Source of the DNA: Sphingomonas_O antarctica
GTDB lineage: Bacteria; Pseudomonadota; Alphaproteobacteria; Sphingomonadales; Sphingomonadaceae
NCBI RefSeq assembly: GCF_965137005.1
Contig: NZ_CBCRXM010000003.1
Span: 1 to 64,000, forward strand
DNA length: 64,000 nucleotides
Reading direction: 5' to 3'
The notes under the pieces: model-generated
Told to the model about the DNA's origin: nothing
Database searches by the model: none
Seen by the model: only the letters and a program-made list of their open reading frames with translations
Translations under genes and position numbers: made by a program
Part shown: one piece after another, positions 21,524 through 30,038 of the stretch
Layout: the number at the start of each line of letters is the position of its first letter
Position numbering within the stretch: the first letter of the stretch is position 1

Positions 21524-22680
21524 ACGCCGTCCATCGGCGGCGGCGGGCCGACCAGCTCGGCATAGCGCGCCAAGGCATAGCGATCGGTCATCCCGGCGAT
21601 GAAATCCCCGATATGCCGCGCGCGCGCGGTGGTTTCTTCGGGCAAGCGGGTCCGCCAATCATCGGGCAAGCGCGCCGGATCGTCGAGATACGCCGCCGCC
21701 AATCCGGCAATCACCTGGCGCGCCGACTCCGCGACGACCCGTTGCTGGGGGTGGTGATACAACCGCGCGTACATGAATGCCTTGAAGTCGCGCTCGGCCG
21801 CCGCAGTTCCTTCCGAAAACCCGCCGAGCAGCCGCCCCGCGCCGCGCACATCGTCCGCGCTGCGCATGTCGCGACAGCGCTCACGCGTCGCCTGAATCAC
21901 GTCGTTGACCATCCAGCCGATCTGATGCCGCACCAGTTCGGGCATCAGCCGCGTATCTGGAATATCGCTGAAACGCCGCCGCACCTCCGCCCAATTGTCG
22001 GCGAGGAACGGTTGCGCCAGAACCTCGTCCCGGTCGAGCAAACCGGCGCGCAAGCCATCGTCGATATCGTGATTGTCGTACGCGATATCGTCCGCCACCG
22101 CCGCGACCTGCGCCTCCAGACTGGGCCAGCGATCAAGGTCGAGCGCAAACGCCGCATCGGCTTCACGCAATGCCCAGCCGGGCTGCGTCTCCGGCCCGTT
22201 ATGCTTGGCCAGCCCCTCGAGCGTTTCCCAGCTCAGATTGAGCCCGGCCCAGCGCGGATAGGGTGTCTCCAACGCGGTAACCTGCCGCAGCGTCTGCGCA
22301 TTGTGATCGAACCCGCCATAAGGCGCCAACGCGTCGCGCAACGCGTCCTCCCCCGCATGGCCGAACGGCGGATGGCCGATGTCGTGCGCGAGGCACAAGG
22401 CCTCGGTCAAATCCTCGTCCAGCCCCAGCGCCCGCGCAATAGTGCGTCCGATCTGCGCGACTTCGAGACTGTGCGTCAGGCGGACGCGGTAATGATCGCC
22501 ATCGGGGGCGATGAACACCTGCGTCTTGTGGCGCAGGCGACGAAAGCCCGTCGAGTGGATGATGCGGTCGCGATCACGCTGGAATGCGGTGCGGGGGCCG
22601 CGCGTTTCCCCCGAAACTTCGAGATGCTGGCGCCCGCGCGACAGCGCCGGGTCGCTGGCATAGGGTGCGCGCGGCCTCAC
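21520..22680 (-). CDS. dgt: deoxyguanosinetriphosphate triphosphohydrolase-like protein
   Basis: A protein of 386 residues. The HD-domain metal ligands are plain: FRRLRHKTQVF, RLTHSLEVAQIGR and LAHDIGHPPFGHAGE. This is the dGTPase family (type 2 dGTPase-like in alphaproteobacteria), which hydrolyses dNTPs to deoxynucleosides and triphosphate. It starts at GTG 22680 in a GTGA overlap with the stop of the TPR/SPOR gene, so the two are translationally coupled. Confidence 0.92.
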   Translation of the reverse strand: MRPRAPYASDPALSRGRQHLEVSGETRGPRTAFQRDRDRIIHSTGFRRLRHKTQVFIAPDGDHYRVRLTHSLEVAQIGRTIARALGLDEDLTEALCLAHDIGHPPFGHAGEDALRDALAPYGGFDHNAQTLRQVTALETPYPRWAGLNLSWETLEGLAKHNGPETQPGWALREADAAFALDLDRWPSLEAQVAAVADDIAYDNHDIDDGLRAGLLDRDEVLAQPFLADNWAEVRRRFSDIPDTRLMPELVRHQIGWMVNDVIQATRERCRDMRSADDVRGAGRLLGGFSEGTAAAERDFKAFMYARLYHHPQQRVVAESARQVIAGLAAAYLDDPARLPDDWRTRLPEETTARARHIGDFIAGMTDRYALARYAELVGPPPPMDGV

Positions 22681-24245
22681 TTGGCGGCGAGCTTCGCAAT
22701 CTCCTGCCCCGCCTCGCTCAGGAACACGTTGGTGCGCAGGCCATCCTTGTCGAGCTTCGCGACCAGCGCCTTGGCATCCGCTTGCGACTTCATCGGCCCG
22801 ACGAGCAGGCGGTTGGTGCGGCCATACGGCATCGCCCAGGCGCTCTTGCCGTCGAGATCGTCATGCGCATTCTTCATCTTGTTCCAGGTAAAGGGCAACG
22901 CGCTTTCGTTCGGCCCGCTGGCGACCTGAACCCAGATGCGCGACGGATTGCGTTTGGCGAGCGCGCGGGCTTCAGCTTCCTCTTTTGCCGCGGCGATTGC
23001 TTCGGCCTTGGCCTTGGCTTCGGCATCGGCCTTTTTCTTGGCAGCCAGCTTTTGCGCGCGGAGCTTGGCCGGATCGGGCAGCATCGGCGCGGTCTCGACC
23101 TCGGGCCTGACATCGGCGAGCAGGCCCGACAAGCGCCCGCCGGGGGCCAGCGGCAAGGCCTGACGCCGCGGCGGCTGCGGCTGAATACGGACGGGGGGCG
23201 GCGACGGCGGCGGCGACGGCGTGAAACGCTGTTCTGGAACGGCTTGCGCGACCGTGACCGAAGGCGCGAAGACCGGTTCGCGCCGGACCGGCGGCGGCGG
23301 GATATCCACTGCCGGCGGATTTGCCGCGAGTGTCGTCGTCGCAGGCGCGGGATCGCTGCTCCCCGGACGGCGACGCGATGCGCGCGAGGTCGGTTCGGCT
23401 TTGCGGCGACCGCTACCCGCTGCGCCCAACGTGAAGTCATTCGACGCAAGCTGGACCGGCGGCGGGCTGCTGACGCCGCGATAGGGATCGCCCAATGCAA
23501 CCTGCGTATGCCGTCCGCCCACCGGCATCGTCCCGAAATTGACAGCATGGGCGCGTTCGGCGGCGTTGAGCCGTTCGAGATTGGACAGAAATGGCGCCAT
23601 CGATGCCGCCAGACTGCCCGGCATGACGCCGCGCGCTACGGCGTTGGCGTCATCCAGATTGCCGGTCATCGCCATAACGAACGCCCGCGCGCGCCACGCC
23701 GCCTGGTCGTTTCGCCTCATCAGCGGGTCGAGCAAGGCCATTGCCGACTGCCGGTCACCGGCAATGCCATAGCTCAGCGCCAGCCGCCGCGTGACTTCGG
23801 CATCCGGGCCGTTGCGCAGCGCCAGCGAATAATCGCGCTGCGCCAGCCGGTTGTCGCCGCGCAGATCGTAAGCCAGCCCGCGATCCTTGGCGATCGACAA
23901 TTCGTCGATGCCCAGCCCCTGTGCTTCGGCGAAATATTTGAGCGCCTCGTCGGGCCGTTCGAGCATCACCAGGCTCGCCGCCAGACCCGCCTTGGCGCGG
24001 CCGTTGCGCGGATCGATTCCGCTGGCGCGGCTGAAAAACCCCAGCGCCGCATTGGGATCGCCCGCGTCGAGCGCGGCACGACCCGCCCCGAGCAGCGCGG
24101 TCATGTCGCGCGGATTGCTCGACAGCGTGCGCAGATACCCGGCGAGCGTGTCGATCGAACCAGACTGGGCCAGAACCGGCGCCGCCACGAGCGCCAGCGC
24201 GAAAATACATGCGTGAAGCGGTGCGCGGATCATGTCAGCGGGCAT
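22677..24245 (-). CDS. tetratricopeptide and SPOR domain protein
   Basis: A protein of 522 residues from ATG 24245; ATG 24233 (MIRAPLHACIFALALVAAPV) gives an equally good signal peptide and may be the true start. After the signal come TPR-like helical repeats (about 30-200: NPRDMTALLGAGRAALDAGD, ...DPRNGRAKAGLAASLVMLER). A long Pro/Arg/Lys/Ala-rich linker with a KADAEAKAKAEAIAAAKEEA coiled-coil stretch follows, and then a C-terminal SPOR domain (about 435-522, RIWVQVASG...NRLLVGPMKS). SPOR domains bind denuded septal peptidoglycan. The position right after ftsZ fits a periplasmic division or wall-related role. Confidence 0.85.
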   Translation of the reverse strand: MPADMIRAPLHACIFALALVAAPVLAQSGSIDTLAGYLRTLSSNPRDMTALLGAGRAALDAGDPNAALGFFSRASGIDPRNGRAKAGLAASLVMLERPDEALKYFAEAQGLGIDELSIAKDRGLAYDLRGDNRLAQRDYSLALRNGPDAEVTRRLALSYGIAGDRQSAMALLDPLMRRNDQAAWRARAFVMAMTGNLDDANAVARGVMPGSLAASMAPFLSNLERLNAAERAHAVNFGTMPVGGRHTQVALGDPYRGVSSPPPVQLASNDFTLGAAGSGRRKAEPTSRASRRRPGSSDPAPATTTLAANPPAVDIPPPPVRREPVFAPSVTVAQAVPEQRFTPSPPPSPPPVRIQPQPPRRQALPLAPGGRLSGLLADVRPEVETAPMLPDPAKLRAQKLAAKKKADAEAKAKAEAIAAAKEEAEARALAKRNPSRIWVQVASGPNESALPFTWNKMKNAHDDLDGKSAWAMPYGRTNRLLVGPMKSQADAKALVAKLDKDGLRTNVFLSEAGQEIAKLAAK

Positions 24246-24281
24246 AGTCGCGACGCGGCCCCACGCAAGGTGGCCGCGCGC

Positions 24282-25670
24282 TTAACGGTTGAGGAAGCGC
24301 GGCAAGTCGAGATCGTCCTCGCTCGCCGCCGGCTTTTCCCCGCTCGACGACCGCGCGAGATTCGACATCCGTTCGAACAGCGATCCACCGACCGCCTTGG
24401 CCGGATTGGCCGGTTCGGGCGTCAACCACGCGCTGCCCGGGCGGTCGATCGTCTGCCCGCCTTCGTCGGTGCCATAATCCGCCGCTGCGGCGGCGGCTTC
24501 GGGTTCGTCGTCGAGCATCGCCATATCGTCGAGCAGCAGCTCGTCACCGGCATTGCCCTCGTCGCCGGTCGTGACGTCGTCCGCCGCGGCAGCCTGCGGC
24601 TCTTCGGCCGCAACGGGTGCCGCCATCGAGAGCGTGGGCGCTTCGACCTTGCCCTTGAAACCCGGGAACGCGAACACGCGCGCGGGTTCGGCCTGATTAT
24701 TCTGCTCGGCCTCGATGCCGGTGGCGACGACCGAGACGCGGATTCTACCTTCCAGTGCGTCGTTGAACGCCGAACCCCAGATGATATTGGCGTCGGGGTC
24801 GACCAGTTCCTTGATGTGGCTGGCGGCCTCGTCGACTTCCATCAGGCGCATGTCCTCGCCGCCGACGATCGACACGATGACGCCCTTGGCGCCTTTCAGC
24901 GACACGCCGTCGAGCAACGGGTTGGCGATCGCCTTTTCCGCCGCTTCGATCGCGCGATTTTCGCCGGTCGCTTCGCCGGTGCCCATCATCGCCTTGCCCA
25001 TTTCGCCCATCACCGAACGGACGTCGGCAAAGTCGAGGTTGATCAGGCCCGGCATGATCATCAGATCGGTGATGCCGCGCACGCCCTGTTGCAGGACTTC
25101 GTCGGCCATCTGGAACGCTTCCTTGAACGTCGTCGACGGCGACGCGATCAGGAACAGATTCTGGTTGGGAATGACGATCAGTGTGTCGACATGCTTTTGC
25201 AGCTCGGCAATGCCGGCTTCGGCCGACTTCATCCGCCGCTGGCCTTCGAACGCGAACGGTTTGGTCACCACGCCGACGGTCAGGATGCCCTTGTCGCGCG
25301 CCGCCTTGGCGATGACCGGGGCCGCACCCGTCCCGGTGCCGCCGCCCATGCCCGCGGCGATGAAGCACATATGCGCACCTTCGAGCGCGGTCTCGAGCGT
25401 CTCGAGCGTCTCCTCCGCCGCCGCGCGCCCGATTTCGGGCCGTGCGCCGGCACCCAGTCCCTGGGTGATCTTGTGACCCAGCTGGATGCGCCGTTCGGCG
25501 GTCGATTGCTTCAGCGCCTGCGCATCGGTGTTGGCGACGATGAAATCGACGCCCTGGATCTTGCTGGCGATCATGTTCGCGACGGCGTTGCCACCCGCGC
25601 CCCCGACCCCAATGACGGTGATCATGGGCTTTAGTTCGTCCACCTCGGGCGGCAGAAATTCGATGCTCAT
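24282..25670 (-). CDS. ftsZ: cell division protein FtsZ
   Basis: A protein of 462 residues. ATG 25670 (MSIEFLPPEVDELKP) is preceded by AAGGA. The GTPase core begins ITVIGVGGAGGNAV; the tubulin signature GGGTGTG is at 109-115 and NTDAQAL at 48-54. A long acidic, Ala-rich linker (about 330-440) leads to a conserved C-terminal peptide ending LDLPRFLNR, the segment that binds FtsA and ZipA-like partners. It polymerises into the division ring. It is last in the dcw cluster and has its own 127-bp upstream region. Confidence 0.98.
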   Translation of the reverse strand: MSIEFLPPEVDELKPMITVIGVGGAGGNAVANMIASKIQGVDFIVANTDAQALKQSTAERRIQLGHKITQGLGAGARPEIGRAAAEETLETLETALEGAHMCFIAAGMGGGTGTGAAPVIAKAARDKGILTVGVVTKPFAFEGQRRMKSAEAGIAELQKHVDTLIVIPNQNLFLIASPSTTFKEAFQMADEVLQQGVRGITDLMIMPGLINLDFADVRSVMGEMGKAMMGTGEATGENRAIEAAEKAIANPLLDGVSLKGAKGVIVSIVGGEDMRLMEVDEAASHIKELVDPDANIIWGSAFNDALEGRIRVSVVATGIEAEQNNQAEPARVFAFPGFKGKVEAPTLSMAAPVAAEEPQAAAADDVTTGDEGNAGDELLLDDMAMLDDEPEAAAAAADYGTDEGGQTIDRPGSAWLTPEPANPAKAVGGSLFERMSNLARSSSGEKPAASEDDLDLPRFLNR

Positions 25671-25797
25671 CGGCGCAGTTCCTTCAACATCTTGTGGGCG
25701 CGGACCCCCAACATCGCAGTATCTATGACACAAAGCGATTCACCATACATGCGAAAATCGCAACCACCCGCAAATTTCTGTGGACGGTTCGGCGGCA
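25671..25797 (-). promoter_or_regulatory. ftsZ upstream region with a GANTC site
   Basis: This 127-bp gap between ftsA and ftsZ is the largest gap in the division cluster apart from the one at ftsQ/ftsA. It contains one GATTC (25737-25741), the CcrM methylation sequence GANTC that in Caulobacter-type regulation controls ftsZ together with GcrA. I see no TTAA-N7-TTAA CtrA box. Promoter boxes were not identified. Confidence 0.35.
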
Positions 25798-27063
25798 TCA
25801 ATATCCGCTCTTGAACGCGGAGATCAGCCGCCCGAACATTCCGTCGGCCTTGGCGCGCTTGCCCTGAGCCTCGCCGACCGAGATGGCGCGCACATCCACG
25901 GGATCGGATGCGGCATAGGTCGCCAGCCCGACCAACGCCGCGAATGCCGGTCCGCTATGCGGTTCGGGCAGGCCGTTGACGCCCTTGGGCTTTCCGACGC
26001 GTACCACGCGGCCCAGCGCCGCCTGCGCATAATCGGCAATCCCCTTCAGCTCCGCGCCGCCGCCGGTCAGCACCACTTGCCGCCCGATCGGCCCGGTGAA
26101 TCCGAGTTCGGTCAGCGCCGCGCCGACCTCGCCCATAATCTGTTCGAGGCGGCTGCGGATGACGGCGATCAGCGCGGCACGGGTGATGCGCGCGGTATCG
26201 GCGCCCTGCCCGTCGGCCTCGCGCGGACTCACCTCGATCATCTCGTGATTGTCCTTGGGACTGGGCGTCGCCGAGCCGTAACGGCATTTGAGGCGTTCGG
26301 CCTGCGCACGTCTTGTGGCAAACGCCGAGGCGATATCGTCGGTAATATCCGACGCGCCGAACGGGATCGACTTCAGCCCGACGAGCAAGCCGCCCGCCCA
26401 CAACGACACATTGGTCACGCCTGCGCCCAGTTCGACCAACGCCACGCCCAGCTCACGCTCTTCCTCGCCCAACACCGCCATCCCGGCGGCCACCGGCGCC
26501 GCGACGATGGCTTTCACTTCGAGATGCGCCGACCGCACGCACAAATCCAAATTGCGGATTGGCGAAGGCTCGGCGGCGACGACATGGATGTCGACGCCAA
26601 GGCTGTCGGCATGGAGGCCGAGAGGCTTCTTCACCCCGCGCAGTCCGTCGAGCGTGTACAGCGTTGGCTGCGCGTGAAGCACCATCCGCCCTTCCGGATC
26701 GATCGAGCTGCGCCCATGCGCCAGCAAATCGTCGATATCGGTCTGCTCGATGCGATGCCCGCCCAAATTGGTCTCGACGCTCGCGAGTTTGGAGACCAGC
26801 CCGCCTGCGGAAAAACTCACCCAGACATCCTCGACGGTCAGGCCAGCGATCTTTTCGGCCTGCTCCACCGCCTCGCGCACCGCGCGTTCGGTCGCGTCCA
26901 TGTCGGCGATATAGCCGCGCCGGACGCCACGGCTTTCGCGCTGGCCGGTGCCGAGCACGGTCAGCGGCTCGCCCTCCTCATTGCGTTCGGCGATCAGCGC
27001 CGACACCTTCGACGATCCGATGTCGAGCGCGGTGACCAGGTCTTCCTTGCGCGGCTGGGCCAT
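25798..27063 (-). CDS. ftsA: cell division protein FtsA
   Basis: A protein of 421 residues with the actin-like ATPase fold: ALDIGSSKVSALIAER (phosphate 1), VELGAGVTNVSLWAGG (phosphate 2) and QVVLTGGGAELKGI (adenosine motif). The SHS2/1C insertion lies around VRRGYIADMDATERAVREAV. The C-terminus RLISAFKSGY is the expected short amphipathic membrane anchor. FtsA tethers FtsZ to the inner membrane and recruits later division proteins. Confidence 0.97.
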   Translation of the reverse strand: MAQPRKEDLVTALDIGSSKVSALIAERNEEGEPLTVLGTGQRESRGVRRGYIADMDATERAVREAVEQAEKIAGLTVEDVWVSFSAGGLVSKLASVETNLGGHRIEQTDIDDLLAHGRSSIDPEGRMVLHAQPTLYTLDGLRGVKKPLGLHADSLGVDIHVVAAEPSPIRNLDLCVRSAHLEVKAIVAAPVAAGMAVLGEEERELGVALVELGAGVTNVSLWAGGLLVGLKSIPFGASDITDDIASAFATRRAQAERLKCRYGSATPSPKDNHEMIEVSPREADGQGADTARITRAALIAVIRSRLEQIMGEVGAALTELGFTGPIGRQVVLTGGGAELKGIADYAQAALGRVVRVGKPKGVNGLPEPHSGPAFAALVGLATYAASDPVDVRAISVGEAQGKRAKADGMFGRLISAFKSGY

Positions 27064-27085
27064 TACCAGGCCCCCTCTTGTATCT

Positions 27086-27182
27086 GTCGCCCCTGCGCAG
27101 GCAGGGGCCTAGATAACCCCCCCAGCTGCAGCTGCATCTCGATTTGAGAGATCATCTGGACCCCTGCCTTCGCAGGGGCGAC
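27086..27182. repeat. inverted pair of palindromic units between ftsQ and ftsA
   Basis: GTCGCCCCTGCG-CAG-GCAGGGG (27086-27107) and its reverse complement (27161-27182, loop CTT) match at 21 of 22 positions. They flank 53 bp that includes the palindrome AGCTGCAGCT. These units share the GTCGCCCC-GCG...GGGG plan of the 24-nt units inside murB and the membrane protein. The insertion accounts for most of the gap between two genes that usually abut. Confidence 0.85.
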
Positions 27183-27208
27183 ATGAATATTGGAGGAGGC
27201 TGAATACC

Positions 27209-28174
27209 TCACGTCGTCACCCCCGGCTTGTCAGCAGCAGGCACCGCAACCGCCGGAGCCGCCACGGGAGCCACAGCTTCGGGCACCGGTTTGGGTTGCG
27301 AGATCGTCGGCGCCGCCTGGCGTTTCACGCGCACGAACATCCGCGTCGGATCGCGCATGTCGAACCGCACCAGCCCGCGCCCGAGCAACCGGTCGCTCGC
27401 ATCAAGCCCCTCGAATTTGGTCAGCGCGGTCGCGGCGGCGCCCTCCCCTTCGGGCAATGACAGCGTCTCGCCCGTCTGAAACTGGATATCCCACCGCCGG
27501 TCGCCGATCCATGTCGCCGCGGCGATCAGCGGCTTCAACCGCGTCGCTCTGGCCAACAGCGCGTCGAGCGCCTTGGCCTGCCCATTGGCATCGGGACCGA
27601 TCAGCAGCGGCAGGTTCGGCGCATTGTCGGGCGACACACGCGCCAGCGGCACGCCCGTCGCATCGATCAGAGTCAGCTGCCCGGCATGCTGCCAGATCGC
27701 CGCAGGTTCGCGCTCGATAATATCGACGACCAGCGTATCGGGCAGCCGTCGCGACACCCGCGCGTCGGCAATCCAGCCAAAGCCGAGCAGCCGGTGCCGC
27801 ACCGCCGCCAGATCGACATCGGTCATCGCCGCGCGCTGTTGATCGAGCGCGATGTTATACACCGCAAGGCGGTCCATATGCTTCACGCCGGTGACCTGCA
27901 CCCGCTTCACCGCGAAGCCGAGATTGGCGACGCTTTCGCTGATCCCGCCGCGGATCATGGCGGGCACACCGGCGACGAACGCCACGCCGACGATCCCGCC
28001 CGCGATGATCAGCAGGATCGCCCAGGTCGCCAGGCGCTCCCACGCGCGGCTCGAAATCGGGACGAGGTTGAACGCGCGCGACATCATCCCCGGTTTTTTT
28101 CGCGCGCGACTTGGCGCCTTGCGTGCCGAAGCCTTTCGCGCTGGAGGTTTGCGCCCGATCGCCATGGCCGTCAC
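27209..28174 (-). CDS. ftsQ: cell division protein FtsQ
   Basis: A protein of 321 residues starting at GTG 28174 in a GTGA overlap with ddl. It has a basic cytoplasmic tail rich in Arg/Lys/Ala (residues 1-45), one transmembrane helix (LATWAILLIIAGGIVGVAFVAG), a POTRA domain (FAVKRVQVTGVKHMDRLAVY... to DTLVVDIIEREP) and the FtsQ/DivIB beta domain. A Pro/Val/Ala-rich tail of about 40 residues ends the protein. It recruits FtsL/FtsB to the division site. Confidence 0.95.
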   Translation of the reverse strand: MTAMAIGRKPPARKASARKAPSRARKKPGMMSRAFNLVPISSRAWERLATWAILLIIAGGIVGVAFVAGVPAMIRGGISESVANLGFAVKRVQVTGVKHMDRLAVYNIALDQQRAAMTDVDLAAVRHRLLGFGWIADARVSRRLPDTLVVDIIEREPAAIWQHAGQLTLIDATGVPLARVSPDNAPNLPLLIGPDANGQAKALDALLARATRLKPLIAAATWIGDRRWDIQFQTGETLSLPEGEGAAATALTKFEGLDASDRLLGRGLVRFDMRDPTRMFVRVKRQAAPTISQPKPVPEAVAPVAAPAVAVPAADKPGVTT

Positions 28175-29082
28175 GCTAGCGCCTCATCCAAAATCATCTG
28201 CACCAATTCGTCATAGCCGATGCCGACCGCCTTGGCCTGTTCGGGAACCAGGCTCAGCGGGGTCATCCCGGGCTGCGTGTTGACCTCGAGCAGATACAAT
28301 CCCTCGACACCCTTTTCATCGTCCCAGCGGAAATCGGAGCGCGACGTGCCCTTGCAGCCGAGCACGCGGTGCGACCGGAGTGCGAGATCGAGACAGGCAT
28401 CGGCAATCGCCCGGGGCACATTCGCGGGACAGATATGTTCGGTCATGCCTTCGGTATATTTGGCGTCGTAATCGTAGAAGCCGCTCTTGGGGCGGAGTTC
28501 GGTGACGCCCAGCGCCCGGTCGCCGAGGATCGCGGTGGTCAGTTCGCGCCCGCGAATAAACGGTTCCGCCAGCAGTTCGTCGAATTCCTGCCACGGCCCC
28601 TTGCTCTCGCGCGCAATCGGGTCGCCATAATTGCTCTCGGCGGTGACGATGGCGACGCCGACCGACGAGCCTTCGTTGACCGGCTTGAGCACGTACGGTC
28701 GCGGCAGCGGATCGCCAAGGTACAGGCTCTCGGTGCGCACGACGTGCCCGCCGGGCATGCGGATGCCATGCGGCAGCAGCGCCTGTTTGGTGAGTTGCTT
28801 GTCGATGGCGACCACCGACGTGGCGAGGCCCGAATGGGTGTATTTTAGCCCCATCAGGTCGAGCAGCCCCTGCACCGACCCGTCCTCGCCCGGCGTGCCG
28901 TGCAACGCGTTGAACACGACATCCGGCTTCACCTCGGCGAGCCGCTGCGCCACGTCGCGGCCCATGTCGATGGCGACCGCCTCATGCCCCAGCCGCGCAA
29001 CCGCCTCCGCCACACCCTTGCCGGTGACCAGTGACACCTCGCGCTCGGCACTCCAGCCGCCCATCAGGATCGCGACCTTCAT
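28171..29082 (-). CDS. ddl: D-alanine--D-alanine ligase
   Basis: A protein of 303 residues, ATP-grasp family. It starts at ATG 29082 in an ATGA overlap with murB (MKVAILMGGWSAEREVSLVT). Visible are the nucleotide-binding VLKPVNEGSSVGV, the SRSDFRWDD segment and the metal-binding LLEVNTQPGMTPLSL near the C-terminus. It makes D-Ala-D-Ala for the MurF step in the cytoplasm. Confidence 0.97.
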   Translation of the reverse strand: MKVAILMGGWSAEREVSLVTGKGVAEAVARLGHEAVAIDMGRDVAQRLAEVKPDVVFNALHGTPGEDGSVQGLLDLMGLKYTHSGLATSVVAIDKQLTKQALLPHGIRMPGGHVVRTESLYLGDPLPRPYVLKPVNEGSSVGVAIVTAESNYGDPIARESKGPWQEFDELLAEPFIRGRELTTAILGDRALGVTELRPKSGFYDYDAKYTEGMTEHICPANVPRAIADACLDLALRSHRVLGCKGTSRSDFRWDDEKGVEGLYLLEVNTQPGMTPLSLVPEQAKAVGIGYDELVQMILDEALA

Positions 29083-30038
29083 TTGCGGCCCACCCGCTGA
29101 ATTTCCCACTCCAGTTCAACCCCAGAATGCGCCTTGACCCGCGCCCGCACATCCTCACCCAAATCCTCGATATCGGCGCTCGTCGCGCCGCCGGTGTTGA
29201 GCAGGAAATTGGTGTGCTTCTCGCTGACCTGCGCCCCGCCGCGCGTGAGACCGCGACAGCCTGCGGCATCGATCACTTGCCACGCCTTGTCGCCCTCGGG
29301 GTTCTTGAACGTCGAGCCTCCGGTTTTGGATCGCAACGGCTGCGATGCCTCGCGGCTCGCGGCGATGCGGTCCATCTCGGCCTGGATTGCCGCCGGTTCC
29401 CCGGCGCGGCCCTTGAACGTGGCGGACACCACGATTGCGCCTTCGGGCAAATCTGAATGGCGATAGGTATAGCCAAGATCGCTGCCCGCCAGCGTCACCA
29501 GCTCACCCGAGCGCAGCACGACATCGCAGTCGACCAGCACGTCCGAAGTCTCGCTGCCATAAGCGCCGCCATTCATCCGCACGAAGCCGCCGACCGTGCC
29601 GGGGATCGAGCGCAGGAATTCCAGACCCGCAATCCCCGCATCGCGCGCGGTGGACGAGACGAGAATGCCACTGGTGCCGCCACCGGCGGTCAAGGTCAGC
29701 CCATCGGTCGATGTCTTGGCAAATGCCTTGCCCAGCCGCACGACAACACCCGGGATGCCGCCATCGCGCACGATCATGTTCGATCCGAGGCCCAGCGCCA
29801 TCACCGGCGTCTCCGAATCGAGTGCGCGCAGGAAATCCTGCAAATCGGCGACGTCGGCCGGCTCGAACAGCGTATCCGCCGGCCCGCCGGTCTTGAACCA
29901 GGTCAGCGGCGCGAGCGGGGCGTTTGGTGTCACTCGGCCGCGCGTCGCCCCGGCGAAGGCCGGGGCCGCTGGCGAGGACGCGCGACCGTTCGTAACGGCC
30001 CCGGCATCCGCCGGGGCGACGGCTGTCATTCCGCTCAT
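29079..30038 (-). CDS. murB: UDP-N-acetylmuramate dehydrogenase with repeat-encoded N-terminus
   Basis: A protein of 319 residues from ATG 30038 (ATGA overlap with the murC stop). FAD-dependent reduction of UDP-GlcNAc-enolpyruvate. The recognisable enzyme starts only at about residue 42 (LAPLTWFKTGGPADTL), with GLGSNMIVRDGG and IPGTVGGFVRMNGGAYG further on. The first 40 residues (TAVAPADAGAV... AAPAFAGATRG) are encoded by an inverted pair of 24-nt palindromic units and have no counterpart in the MurB fold as I know it. The coupling ATGA start is kept, so the element seems to have inserted just inside the gene, in frame. Confidence 0.95.
   Translation of the reverse strand: MSGMTAVAPADAGAVTNGRASSPAAPAFAGATRGRVTPNAPLAPLTWFKTGGPADTLFEPADVADLQDFLRALDSETPVMALGLGSNMIVRDGGIPGVVVRLGKAFAKTSTDGLTLTAGGGTSGILVSSTARDAGIAGLEFLRSIPGTVGGFVRMNGGAYGSETSDVLVDCDVVLRSGELVTLAGSDLGYTYRHSDLPEGAIVVSATFKGRAGEPAAIQAEMDRIAASREASQPLRSKTGGSTFKNPEGDKAWQVIDAAGCRGLTRGGAQVSEKHTNFLLNTGGATSADIEDLGEDVRARVKAHSGVELEWEIQRVGRK
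29944..30020 (-). repeat. inverted pair of 24-nt palindromic units inside murB
   Basis: GTCGCCCCGGCG-AAG-GCCGGGGCC (29944-29967) and its inverted partner (29997-30020) match at 22 of 24 positions, with differences only in the 3-nt loop. The spacer is 29 bp. Both are translated in frame as part of MurB's N-terminal extension. The same unit occurs singly at 10781-10804. Confidence 0.88.
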
